Source of the DNA: Novosphingobium sp.
GTDB taxonomy: Bacteria > Pseudomonadota > Alphaproteobacteria > Sphingomonadales > Sphingomonadaceae
Length of the DNA stretch: 9,137 nt
Direction: 5' to 3'
Assembly (NCBI GenBank): GCA_028697875.1
Contig: JAQVEQ010000116.1
Span: 1 to 9,137 of the forward strand
Under the pieces are notes generated by a model that saw nothing but the letters and a program-made list of their open reading frames with translations, searched no databases and had not been told where the DNA came from. Numbering within the stretch: the stretch's first letter is position 1; each line of letters starts with the position of its first letter. Shown in pieces: positions 1 to 6,423 of this stretch. A program made the translations under genes and the position numbers.

Positions 1-679
1 CCTTGACCGGGCGGGTCGCGCCGATCGGCACCACTTCGCCTTCCTGCAGCGCACGCAGCAGCTTGGCCTGGAGGGCGAGCGGCATTTCGGCGATCTCGTC
101 GAGCAGCAGCGTACCGCCGTCGGCCGCGCGGAAGAAGCCCTCGCCCGCCGCATTGGCGCCGGTGAAGGAACCCTTCTCGTGGCCGAACAGCATGGCTTCG
201 AGCATGGTTTCCGGCATCGCCGCGCAGTTAACCGCGATGAACGGTCCTTTGCGGCGCGGGCTGCGTTCGTGGATGAAACGGGACAGCACTTCCTTGCCGG
301 TGCCGGTCGGTCCGGTAATCAGGACCGGGATCTCGCTCGACGCGAGGCGGTCGGCCAGGGCAAGGATCGAAAGGCTTTCGGGATCGACGGCAATCGGCAT
401 GCCGGGGCGGGTGGCCCCCGCCACTGCCGCGGCCAGAGTCGCGTCGCTCATCGCGTCGTTATAGGAAAGACAGACCCCGTCCTGCCCGTCCAGCGGGACG
501 AGCGCGGGCTTGGTGGCCGCCTGCAGGACAAGATTGCATCCCGCGCCACCGGTCTCTTCGCCGTGGTTCGCGATCGAAAGGTCGCCGCCAACCACACCGG
601 CCGAAAGGATTGCCGCCAGCCGGTTGGCCAGATTGCGGTGCTGGGTCCTTGCGTCCTGAGTAAACTGCTTGGCTTCCAT
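1..679 (-). CDS. Sigma-54 enhancer-binding regulator, N-terminal part (runs off window)
   Basis: This is a bacterial enhancer-binding protein that would use ATP hydrolysis to open promoters held by sigma-54 RNA polymerase. The visible 226 residues contain Walker A GPTGTGKE (123-130), the sigma-54 contact loop as GSFTGA (170-175; the family usually has GAFTGA) and Walker B GGTLLLDEI with D194/E195. The C-terminal part of the AAA+ domain and any helix-turn-helix lie outside the window. The first ~100 residues are not a recognisable receiver domain: there is no phospho-acceptor pattern and the segment is too short. Activity is therefore probably not set by direct phosphorylation. The ATG at 679 is well fixed: an in-frame TAA lies five codons upstream and a GGGGG stretch gives a plausible ribosome binding site. 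The gene is divergent from flagellin, which suggests a flagellar regulator of the FlbD/FleQ kind. That role is inferred from position; the family assignment is firm. Confidence 0.93.
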   Translation of the reverse strand, partial: MEAKQFTQDARTQHRNLANRLAAILSAGVVGGDLSIANHGEETGGAGCNLVLQAATKPALVPLDGQDGVCLSYNDAMSDATLAAAVAGATRPGMPIAVDPESLSILALADRLASSEIPVLITGPTGTGKEVLSRFIHERSPRRKGPFIAVNCAAMPETMLEAMLFGHEKGSFTGANAAGEGFFRAADGGTLLLDEIAEMPLALQAKLLRALQEGEVVPIGATRPVK

Positions 680-752
680 CTTCTTGCCCCCGAATTAACC
701 ATAATCGGTAGGCGCCGTTTGCTCGTATCATGGGAAACGACCGGCTAACCCC

Positions 753-774
753 TTTTCCCGGAAAACTACGGTAG
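753..774. promoter_or_regulatory. Two abutting palindromes, candidate enhancer/activator site
   Basis: TTTTCC-C-GGAAAA (753-765) is directly followed by CTAC-G-GTAG (766-774). Each is a perfect palindrome around one central base, and the centres (759 and 770) are 11 bp, about one helical turn, apart. They lie about 100 bp upstream of the -24 element of the flagellin promoter, the usual distance for a sigma-54 enhancer. The symmetry is seen directly; the role as a binding site for the divergent regulator is inferred. Confidence 0.4.
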
Positions 775-811
775 AGGCACGCAATTCCGCGGGTTTGAGC
801 GCGGGTCTGCA

Positions 812-827
812 TTTTTATCCCTAAAAA
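812..827. promoter_or_regulatory. AT-rich dyad TTTTTA-TCCC-TAAAAA
   Basis: A perfect 6-bp inverted repeat with a TCCC spacer lies in the only strongly AT-rich patch of the intergenic region, between the candidate enhancer and the -24/-12 element. It could be a bendable or protein-bent segment that helps looping, or a repressor site. It does not match the IHF consensus well. Nothing further can be assigned from sequence alone. Confidence 0.3.
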
Positions 828-854
828 CTTTCGTGAATCCGCCGCTCTGGTCCG

Positions 855-869
855 TGGCAGCCGCGAAGC
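855..869 (+). promoter_or_regulatory. Sigma-54-type promoter of flagellin
   Basis: TGGCAGCCGCGAAGC has the invariant GG (856-857) and GC (868-869) of a -24/-12 promoter at the correct 12-bp offset, and TGGCA matches the -24 consensus exactly. The -12 block reads AAGC instead of TTGC, a departure from consensus. Transcription would start near 881, giving a leader of about 36 bases before the flagellin ATG. A sigma-54 regulator gene next door supports the call. No competing sigma-54 match of this quality was found in the gap. Confidence 0.6.
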
Positions 870-916
870 CTTTTCGACTGGCGGCGCCCGTTATCGAAGA
901 CTGAGGAGACAGGGAA

Positions 917-1756
917 ATGTCGGTTATCAATTCCAATATCAGTGCGCTGCGGGCGAGCAATGCCTCGACCGCTGCCGAAAAGATGCTTGGCTCGGCGATG
1001 GAACGCCTTTCCACCGGCAAGCGCATCAACAGTGCGAAGGACGACGCCGCCGGCCTCGCCATTTCGACCAACATGACGTCGCAGGTTCGCGGCATGAACC
1101 AGGCGATCCGCAATGCCAACGACGGCATCTCGCTGGCCCAGACGGCCGAAGGCGCGCTGGGTGAAGTCACCAACATGCTGCAGCGCGTCCGCGAACTGGC
1201 GACCCAGAGCGCCAGCGGCACCTATTCCGACGACGACCGCACCAACCTTCAGGCGGAAGTCGACGAACTGACGAAGCAGATCGACCAGGTGATCTCCAAC
1301 AGCGAGTTCAACGGCGTGAAGCTGTTCGACGGCACCACCAGCACGGTCACGATCCAGAGCGGCGCCAACGCCAGCGACACGGTCGATCTGGCCATGGTCG
1401 ACCTGACCTCGCTCGCCGCCAACGGTGGTGCGGCCGGTTCCTACGACATCTCGAGCGCGGCGGCGGCGAACGCCCTGCTGGATGGTACGTCGCTGACGGG
1501 CCTCGACGCCGAAATCAAGTCGATCTCGACCGCTCGCGCCACGCTCGGCGCCGGCCAGAGCCGTCTCGACTCGGTGGTCAACAACCTGACCAACAACGTC
1601 ACCAACCTGTCCGAAGCGCGTTCGCGGATCGAAGACGCCGACTATTCGGCCGAATCCACGACTCTCGCCAAGGCGCAGATCCTGAGCCAGGCTTCGTCGG
1701 CGATGCTCGCCCAGGCGAACCAGAGCCAGCAGAACGTGTTGTCGCTCCTCCGCTAA
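917..1756 (+). CDS. fliC: Flagellin, compact (279 aa)
   Basis: This is the structural subunit of the flagellar filament, exported through the flagellar type III apparatus and polymerised outside the cell. The N-terminal D0/D1 region (about 1-140) has the hallmark RLSTGKRINSAKDDAAGLAI (30-49), and the C-terminal D1/D0 region (about 196-279) ends in the expected amphipathic helix, closing with NVLSLLR. The surface-exposed middle part is only about 55 residues (140-195), so the protein is far shorter than enterobacterial flagellin (roughly 500 aa) and has at most a vestigial D2. Q89, R90, L94 and E114 coincide in position with residues known to contact TLR5 in Salmonella FliC. AGGAG at 904-908 lies eight bases before the ATG. 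A sigma-54 element lies upstream and a terminator downstream, so it is probably transcribed alone. No cysteine is present. Confidence 0.97.
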   Translation: MSVINSNISALRASNASTAAEKMLGSAMERLSTGKRINSAKDDAAGLAISTNMTSQVRGMNQAIRNANDGISLAQTAEGALGEVTNMLQRVRELATQSASGTYSDDDRTNLQAEVDELTKQIDQVISNSEFNGVKLFDGTTSTVTIQSGANASDTVDLAMVDLTSLAANGGAAGSYDISSAAAANALLDGTSLTGLDAEIKSISTARATLGAGQSRLDSVVNNLTNNVTNLSEARSRIEDADYSAESTTLAKAQILSQASSAMLAQANQSQQNVLSLLR

Positions 1757-1786
1757 TCGCGGGCGGCAGCCCTATTTCCTGACGGG

Positions 1787-1831
1787 ACGAAACGGCCCGG
1801 CGGTCTGTCAACGACCGCCGGGCATTTTCGT
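1787..1831. terminator. Bidirectional intrinsic terminator
   Basis: The perfect 11-bp arms GCCCGGCGGTC (1795-1805) and GACCGCCGGGC (1813-1823) enclose a 7-base loop and are followed by ATTTTCG. Outside a 2x2 mismatch the stem continues with ACGAAA (1787-1792) pairing TTTCGT (1826-1831), so the opposite strand also ends in a short T run. It lies between the convergent flagellin and exporter operon and fits both transcripts. Confidence 0.88.
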
Positions 1832-1866
1832 GCACGATGCCTTCAGGCAGCCGGCCTTGCCCGCGT

Positions 1867-3033
1867 TCAATCGCGCGCCTCGATCCGCGCGCCATCGCTT
1901 AGCGAGCTGCCGGGATTGAGCACGACGGTGTCGCCTGCGGCAAGGCCCCGCAAGACCTCGCCGAATTCGTCGTTGACGTGCCCGAGTTCGACCTCGCGTT
2001 CTTCCGCGCGGCTGCCGTTCGCGACGAAGACATGCCACTTGCCTTCCGTTCCCCGGAACAGCGCACCGATCGGAACGCGCAGCGCATCGTCCTTGTGCCA
2101 CAGCACGATCGTCGCATCGATCTGGTAGCCGTGCCCGAGGCGCGCGATCTTGTCCGCCTCCGCGGCGTCGAACCCGACGATGACATTGACCCGCTGTTCT
2201 TCGATGCCGAGAGCGGAGATCTTCAGCCGCCCGAACGGCTCGACACGGGTCACGTGGCCGGAAATCGCTTCGTTCCCGCCCCATTGGGTAATCAGCACCT
2301 TGTCGCCCGGCTCGACCCGGGCCGCCTCGCGCGACAGCAGGTCGACCACCGCCTCGATCCGCCGGGGATCTCCGAGCGTTACCAGCGGCGTGCCTTGCGC
2401 GATCACCCCTTCGCTCTCGTTGATGACCGACATGACCGAACCGCTCACGGGCGCACGGACCGGGACCGGCTGGGTCGAACGAGACCCGTCCGGCGGGGCA
2501 AGCAAAGACCGGATGCGGCTGACTTCCCCGCGCGTCTGCTGCACCGTGGCCGCGCCGGTTGCCACCCGCGTCCGGGCCTGTTCCAGGTCGGACTGGGACA
2601 GGAACCCGCGCTCGGCGAGCTTTTCCGCCCGCGCCAGATCGCTCCGCGCCTGGGTGAGCGTGGATCGCGCGCTTTGTTCGTTCGCCAGCGCGCTCGCCAG
2701 GGCGGAACGCAATTCCCGCTCGCTGCGCGCGTCCAGCGGCGCAGAGGGCACGCCGGTCATCCGGGTGATGAGCGTGCCGCGCGCCACCCGGTCGCCCGCT
2801 TCCAGTTCGATCCTCTGGAGATAGCCGGTCACGGGCGCGGAAACGTTGTAGTATTCCTCCGCACGGGTCACGCCGTCGTCGGTCACGCCCACCGTCATCG
2901 GGCCGCGCGTCACTTTCCCGGTATCGACGAGAGCCGCCTCCGGCCAGAATGCGAACGCAAGACCCGCCGCCAGAACGGCCGCGATCAGCAGGGCCCAGCG
3001 CCAGCGCTTGATATACGACATCACCATTATCAT
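1867..3033 (-). CDS. HlyD/MFP-family periplasmic adaptor of an ABC exporter
   Basis: This 388-residue membrane fusion protein should bridge the inner-membrane ABC permease to an outer-membrane channel. An N-terminal membrane anchor (about 12-30) is followed by a first lipoyl half-motif near 60-90 (SAPVTGYLQRI), an alpha-helical hairpin (about 100-178), the second lipoyl half near 190-225 (RAPVSGSVMSV), a beta-barrel domain and a membrane-proximal C-terminus. At the hairpin tip, R135, L139 and S146 reproduce the R-x3-L-x6-S spacing known from AcrA for TolC docking. The chosen ATG overlaps the permease stop as ATGA, with AAGG upstream. Two further in-frame ATGs follow within 15 bases (3027, 3021). 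A reading frame extending to 3216 exists but runs back inside the permease gene and was not used. The substrate is unknown. It is the last gene of the operon and ends before a strong terminator. Confidence 0.93.
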   Translation of the reverse strand: MIMVMSYIKRWRWALLIAAVLAAGLAFAFWPEAALVDTGKVTRGPMTVGVTDDGVTRAEEYYNVSAPVTGYLQRIELEAGDRVARGTLITRMTGVPSAPLDARSERELRSALASALANEQSARSTLTQARSDLARAEKLAERGFLSQSDLEQARTRVATGAATVQQTRGEVSRIRSLLAPPDGSRSTQPVPVRAPVSGSVMSVINESEGVIAQGTPLVTLGDPRRIEAVVDLLSREAARVEPGDKVLITQWGGNEAISGHVTRVEPFGRLKISALGIEEQRVNVIVGFDAAEADKIARLGHGYQIDATIVLWHKDDALRVPIGALFRGTEGKWHVFVANGSRAEEREVELGHVNDEFGEVLRGLAAGDTVVLNPGSSLSDGARIEARD

Positions 3034-5393
3034 TCCCGCGCCTTCAGCACTCTGACCATGTCGAGCCTGAGCACGCGCCGGGCAACGGCCAGCGCGGTCA
3101 GTGCCGCCGAGGCGAGGATCACCAGGATCGAATAGCCATAGGTCGCGCGCGTGGGCGCGAAAGGCAGGCGGAAGAGATCGGAACTGAACATCGCCGTCAT
3201 GACTTGCGCCAGCCAATACCCCAGAATGCAGCCCACAGGGACCGCGGCGGCGACAAGCAACGCCAGTTCCCCCAGAAGGACGAGGCCTACCTCGCTACGA
3301 TAGTAACCCAGGACCCGCAACGTGGCGAGTTCGTTCGCCCGTTCGGAAAAAAGGATGCGCGCGCTGTTGTAGACGACCCCCACCGCGATCGCGGACGCGA
3401 AGCCGACGTAGAAGAACAGCATCGTATAGAGGTTGTCGTCGATCATCTCTTCGAACTTGTTCATTGCCGCGTCGCGTTCGGTTACCCCGAGCACCTGCGG
3501 CATGTCCTTGAGCCTGGCCAGAAGACCATCGCGGGCCGCCGGGTCGATGCGCAGCAGGGCGGAACCGGCCGGCGAGGCATCGCGCGTGATACGTTCCAGC
3601 GTCGCCTGCGCGGCATAGACCCTTTCGCCGACGAACTCGTCGACAATGCCTGCCACGGGCAGGACGCTTTTCGTCTGCCGTCCGCCCAGCAGTTCCACGA
3701 ACACGCGATCGCCCGCATGGACGCCCAGCTTGTCGGCCATCTGGCGGCTCAGCATCAGCCCGGCGACCGGAAGCGCGATCGCCTTGCCTTCGCCGTCGAT
3801 CCGGGCGGAAAGCTGCGCATCGCCGGTAGCGCTTTCGATGGCCGTCCGCTCCATCCGGTTGCCGAAGTGCAGCTTCACCGGCACGCCGCGCGCCGGCTCG
3901 ACCCGCAGGACACCCGGCAACTGGGCCAGTTCGTACAGCACGTCCTCGTTGCGCGGTTCGGTGAAAGTGACGGTCAGGTCCTGGCGCTGGGCACGGAAGA
4001 AATAGGAATCCAGCATCGCCCTGCTGGAATCGAGGAACTGCAAGGTGGCGAAAAGCAGCCCCATCGAGAGCGCGACGCCCAGCACCGTGATCGCCGAACG
4101 CCACGGCCAGCGCGCGATATGGCGGGTAATCATGTAGCCGATCGCCGTAAAACCGGCCGCCGTTCCGAAACGTTCGACCATGCCTGCCCGGTAGACGGGT
4201 GGCGGCGGCGGCGACATCGCGACCGCCGGCGAGAGCCGGGCCGCCGCGCGCATCCCGGCCAGCGCCCCGAGGGCGGCCGCGCCGAACGACAGCATGGCGG
4301 CACCAAGGAACACCACCGGCGAATTGCGGTATTCGAGAAAGGGGAAGCGGTAGTATTCGGCGTAAAGCCGGGTCATCGCCTGCCCCATCCAGACCCCCGC
4401 CAGCGAACCCGCGACAGCAGCGACGACGGCAATCGCCAGGGCAAACTTGAGGTAGTGCGAAGCGATCGCCAGGTCCGAATAGCCGAATGCCTTGAGCAGC
4501 CCGATCTGCGTCCGTTCGGTCCGGATCATGCGCCCCAGGACAATGTAGACCAGGAAAGTCGCGACCAGCAGGAAGACCGGCGGGATGACTTCGGTCATGG
4601 CGTCGAGCTGCATGAGTTCGTTGTCGAGGAAGGCGTGCGACAGGTGATCCTCGCGCCCGTAGGCGCCGGTCCCGCCATAAGGGGCGAGCAGTGTGTCGAC
4701 CTTGCGGATGACGTCCGCGTCCGACGCGCCTTTTTCCAGTGTCAGGGAAAGGGCATTGATCGCCTCCTTCCGGTCGGTCGCGGCTTCCAGGGCCTTCTCG
4801 CCCATCCAGAACACGCCGAACCGGCTGTTGTCCGGAATGATGTCCCCCGGGGCCAGGGAATAGATGAAATTGGGCGCCAGCCCGACACCCACGATACGCA
4901 GCCGCAGCCGGCTGCCATAGATGATCGCGTCGATCTCGTCCCCCGGCCCGAGCGCGTTCGCTTCGGCGAAGGCCTCGTCCACCACCACTTCGCGCGACGC
5001 GCCGGGGCGCGGCATGCGGCCTTCGCGCAAGGTAACCAGGTTGAGCCGGTCGTGGCCATGTTCGTCGACCGAATTGACAAGCGCGCGAACCGGAATGTTC
5101 CGGCCCGGCATATCCAGCGAAGCATATTGCTGGATCACGCCTTCCGCCCGCTGGACGCCCGGTATCGCCGCAACGCGGGCGACGATATTGCGCGGCGCGC
5201 GCGTCATTTCGGCGAAGATGTCCGCGAAATGATTGCGCGCATAATAGGCATCGCGAGTTTCGGTAAGCGACCGGTGTACGCCGAGGGAAAGCACGAAAGT
5301 CGCGGTCGCCGCTGCAAGGACGAGCGCGATCGCCAAGGCCTGCCCGCGCATGCGCCACAAGTCGCGCAACAGCTTGAGATCGAGTGCCTTCAC
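3030..5393 (-). CDS. FtsX-like ABC transporter permease, duplicated (787 aa)
   Basis: This is the inner-membrane permease of a mechanotransmission-type (MacB/LolCDE/YbbAP-like) ABC exporter. TM1 (about 18-39) precedes a first periplasmic domain (about 45-265), then a three-helix FtsX block (about 270-385). A proline-rich loop with PPPPP at 395-399 follows, then another single helix (about 433-455), a second periplasmic domain (about 460-650) and a second FtsX block (about 656-775). The cytosolic coupling segments correspond: TERTQIGLLKAFGY (292-305) and SERANELATLRVLGY (683-697), which shows internal duplication. One chain therefore probably supplies both halves of the channel, unlike the single-unit MacB or DevC. 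The start is GTG, overlapping the ATPase stop as GTGA; an internal ATG at codon 15 is a weaker alternative. Genes on both sides overlap by four bases. The substrate cannot be deduced. Confidence 0.94.
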   Translation of the reverse strand: MKALDLKLLRDLWRMRGQALAIALVLAAATATFVLSLGVHRSLTETRDAYYARNHFADIFAEMTRAPRNIVARVAAIPGVQRAEGVIQQYASLDMPGRNIPVRALVNSVDEHGHDRLNLVTLREGRMPRPGASREVVVDEAFAEANALGPGDEIDAIIYGSRLRLRIVGVGLAPNFIYSLAPGDIIPDNSRFGVFWMGEKALEAATDRKEAINALSLTLEKGASDADVIRKVDTLLAPYGGTGAYGREDHLSHAFLDNELMQLDAMTEVIPPVFLLVATFLVYIVLGRMIRTERTQIGLLKAFGYSDLAIASHYLKFALAIAVVAAVAGSLAGVWMGQAMTRLYAEYYRFPFLEYRNSPVVFLGAAMLSFGAAALGALAGMRAAARLSPAVAMSPPPPPVYRAGMVERFGTAAGFTAIGYMITRHIARWPWRSAITVLGVALSMGLLFATLQFLDSSRAMLDSYFFRAQRQDLTVTFTEPRNEDVLYELAQLPGVLRVEPARGVPVKLHFGNRMERTAIESATGDAQLSARIDGEGKAIALPVAGLMLSRQMADKLGVHAGDRVFVELLGGRQTKSVLPVAGIVDEFVGERVYAAQATLERITRDASPAGSALLRIDPAARDGLLARLKDMPQVLGVTERDAAMNKFEEMIDDNLYTMLFFYVGFASAIAVGVVYNSARILFSERANELATLRVLGYYRSEVGLVLLGELALLVAAAVPVGCILGYWLAQVMTAMFSSDLFRLPFAPTRATYGYSILVILASAALTALAVARRVLRLDMVRVLKARE

Positions 5394-6094
5394 CAGCTGA
5401 TCGCCTGCGGATCGACCGGGTTTTCATTGATTTCGGTCCGGGCGATCCGCCCGTCGAGGAAATGCAGCACCCGCTGCGCCATCGCGGCGATCCCGACGTT
5501 GTGAGTGATGATGGCCACTGTCGTGCCCAGTTCGCGATTCGCTTTGGCCAGCGTTTCGAGCACGCGAATGCCGGTCTTGCTGTCGAGCGCGCCGGTCGGC
5601 TCGTCGCAGAGCAGGACGCCGGGCTGCTTGGCGATGGCCCGCGCGACCGCAACCCGCTGCTGCTCGCCGCCGGAAAGCTGCGCCGGATAATGGTTCGCCC
5701 GTTCGGCCAGCCCGACCAGCGCCAGCGCCTCGCCCGGCTCCATCGGGCGGTCGGCGATATCGGTGACCAGGCGCACGTTTTCCTCGGCCGTCAGGCTGGG
5801 AATGAGATTGTAGAACTGGAAGATGAAACCGATGTTCGCGCGGCGGAAACGGGTCAGTTCCCGGTCGTTGAGCCCGACGAGGTCGGTGCCGCCGTAATGG
5901 AGTTCGCCCGATGTCGGGCGGTCCAGTCCGCCGATGATGTTGAGCAGGGTGGATTTGCCGCTGCCCGACGGGCCGAGCAGGACGAGCAGTTCGCCGGTCC
6001 GGATTTCGAGATCCACGCCGCGCAGCGCATGCACTTCGGTTTCGCCGGTCCGGTAGACCTTGCCGAGCGCGGATCCACGAAAGGCCAGTTCCAT
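5390..6094 (-). CDS. ABC exporter ATPase, MacB/LolD type (234 aa)
   Basis: This is the cytosolic ATP-binding subunit powering the tripartite exporter. All catalytic elements are intact: Walker A GPSGSGKST (41-49), Q-loop Q93, signature LSGGEQQR (140-147), Walker B VLLCDEP (160-166) with E165, D-loop ALDS and switch histidine H198. The length and the FQFYNLIPSLTAEENV stretch are typical of the LolD/MacB-N/DevA group that pairs with FtsX-type permeases. It is the first gene of the operon. Its ATG has a weak GAGG 11-14 bases upstream, and its TGA overlaps the permease GTG. It shares a 364-bp promoter region with the divergent surface-protein gene. Confidence 0.96.
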   Translation of the reverse strand: MELAFRGSALGKVYRTGETEVHALRGVDLEIRTGELLVLLGPSGSGKSTLLNIIGGLDRPTSGELHYGGTDLVGLNDRELTRFRRANIGFIFQFYNLIPSLTAEENVRLVTDIADRPMEPGEALALVGLAERANHYPAQLSGGEQQRVAVARAIAKQPGVLLCDEPTGALDSKTGIRVLETLAKANRELGTTVAIITHNVGIAAMAQRVLHFLDGRIARTEINENPVDPQAISW

Positions 6095-6153
6095 GTGTCG
6101 TTACGCCTCAATCCCGCCTGCAAACGGCCGCAATCGCCGAGCCGCTTACAGGC

Positions 6154-6168
6154 GCCGCGACACGCGGC
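6154..6168 (-). other. Leader hairpin of the exporter operon
   Basis: GCCGCG and CGCGGC form perfect 6-bp arms around ACA, inside the predicted untranslated leader of the ATPase gene about 60 bases before its ATG. No U run follows, so this is not a simple terminator. It may only stabilise or slow the leader, or be chance in GC-rich DNA. Confidence 0.3.
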
Positions 6169-6190
6169 CGGAGTGCCGGTATCGCACGGG

Positions 6191-6219
6191 TCTATAAGGG
6201 AAATGATCCGGTTCATGAA
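6191..6219 (-). promoter_or_regulatory. Candidate sigma-70 promoter of the exporter operon
   Basis: On the minus strand TTCATG (6219-6214) and TATAGA (6196-6191) are separated by 17 bases. The -10 matches four of six consensus bases and the -35 three of six. Transcription would begin near 6184 and give a leader of about 90 bases. It is weak by consensus, but it is the best-placed TATA-like box before the ATPase gene. Confidence 0.3.
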
Positions 6220-6291
6220 GGCCAGGGGCACACCGCCGGACCGGTTTGCGACCAAATGCGTCCAAAGACGTCCATCTCCCCTTGAGGCACT

Positions 6292-6320
6292 GCGATAATC
6301 TGATTACCGAATCAGACCAA
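6292..6320 (-). promoter_or_regulatory. Alternative upstream promoter of the exporter operon
   Basis: On the minus strand TTGGTC (6320-6315) and TATCGC (6297-6292) are 17 bases apart. Each box matches only three of six consensus bases. Its interest is that a perfect dyad (6299-6316) fills the spacer, as an operator would. This is offered as an alternative to the candidate nearer the gene. Confidence 0.2.
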
Positions 6321-6344
6321 TCGGTCTTGGATTTGACGCGAATC
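6297..6344. promoter_or_regulatory. Cluster of AATC/GATT boxes forming overlapping dyads
   Basis: Six copies of AATC or its complement GATT start at 6297, 6302, 6310, 6319, 6330 and 6341. They build TCTGATT-ACCG-AATCAGA (6299-6316, 7-bp arms) and an overlapping dyad with AGACC (6314-6318) and GGTCT (6323-6327), flanked by AATC and GATT. The two dyads share bases 6310-6316, so they cannot form as stems at the same time. AGACC-N4-GGTCT is the shape of a TetR-family operator. The last three boxes are 11 bp apart. The symmetry is seen; the binding protein is unknown. Confidence 0.45.
6309..6344. promoter_or_regulatory. Two GANTC (GAATC) methylation sites
   Basis: GAATC occurs at 6309-6313 and 6340-6344. 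In alphaproteobacteria the cell-cycle methyltransferase CcrM modifies GANTC, and GcrA reads such sites in promoters. A third GAATC lies at 835-839, just upstream of the flagellin -24 box. The sites are seen; regulation by methylation is inferred and depends on the host having CcrM and GcrA. Confidence 0.35.
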
Positions 6345-6390
6345 AACGAGGCACACCGTGACATTTGCCTATCGCTCATCACGGACCTGT

Positions 6391-6406
6391 CGTTGACAAG
6401 CCAACG
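6391..6406. promoter_or_regulatory. Dyad overlapping the -35 of the surface-protein promoter
   Basis: CGTTG (6391-6395) and CAACG (6402-6406) flank six bases and cover the TTGACA box. CGGAC (6382-6386) and GTCCG (6406-6410) could add an outer pairing with a bulge. The placement suits a repressor that blocks sigma binding; the protein is unknown. Confidence 0.3.
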
Positions 6407-6420
6407 TCCGGCCAAACAAT
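6393..6420 (+). promoter_or_regulatory. Sigma-70 promoter of the repeat surface protein
   Basis: A perfect -35 TTGACA (6393-6398) is followed after 16 bases by AACAAT (6415-6420), which matches four of six -10 bases. CAATAT at 6417-6422 with an 18-base spacer is a poorer alternative. Transcription would start near 6427, about 32 bases before the ATG at 6459. Confidence 0.5.
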
Positions 6421-6423
6421 ATG

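Noticed and set aside
691..712. TTAA-containing stretch as a CtrA box
   Set aside because: No second TTAA at the required seven-base spacing was found on either strand.
3..748. Plus-strand open frames opposite the sigma-54 regulator
   Set aside because: The minus strand encodes intact Walker A, GSFTGA and Walker B motifs; the plus frames show nothing recognisable.
1978..3135. Plus-strand open frame (385 codons) opposite the adaptor
   Set aside because: It is Arg/His-rich with no recognisable domain and overlaps a well-supported HlyD gene on the other strand.
3034..3216. Upstream extension of the HlyD reading frame to an ATG at 3216
   Set aside because: The extra 61 residues lie inside the permease gene and precede the membrane anchor. 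The ATGA overlap start at 3033 with AAGG upstream is far better.
3204..5504. Long plus-strand open frame (766 codons) opposite the permease
   Set aside because: It mirrors the permease codons. Its product is rich in Arg, His, Gln and Asp with no domain, and the minus-strand permease, with coupled neighbours and clear FtsX blocks, explains the DNA.
3295..5652. Minus-strand open frame in another phase across the permease and ATPase
   Set aside because: It overlaps both genes out of frame and encodes an Arg/Gly/Pro-rich composition with no domain.
6154..6168. GC hairpin as an intrinsic terminator
   Set aside because: No T run follows on either strand, so it was listed only as a leader hairpin.
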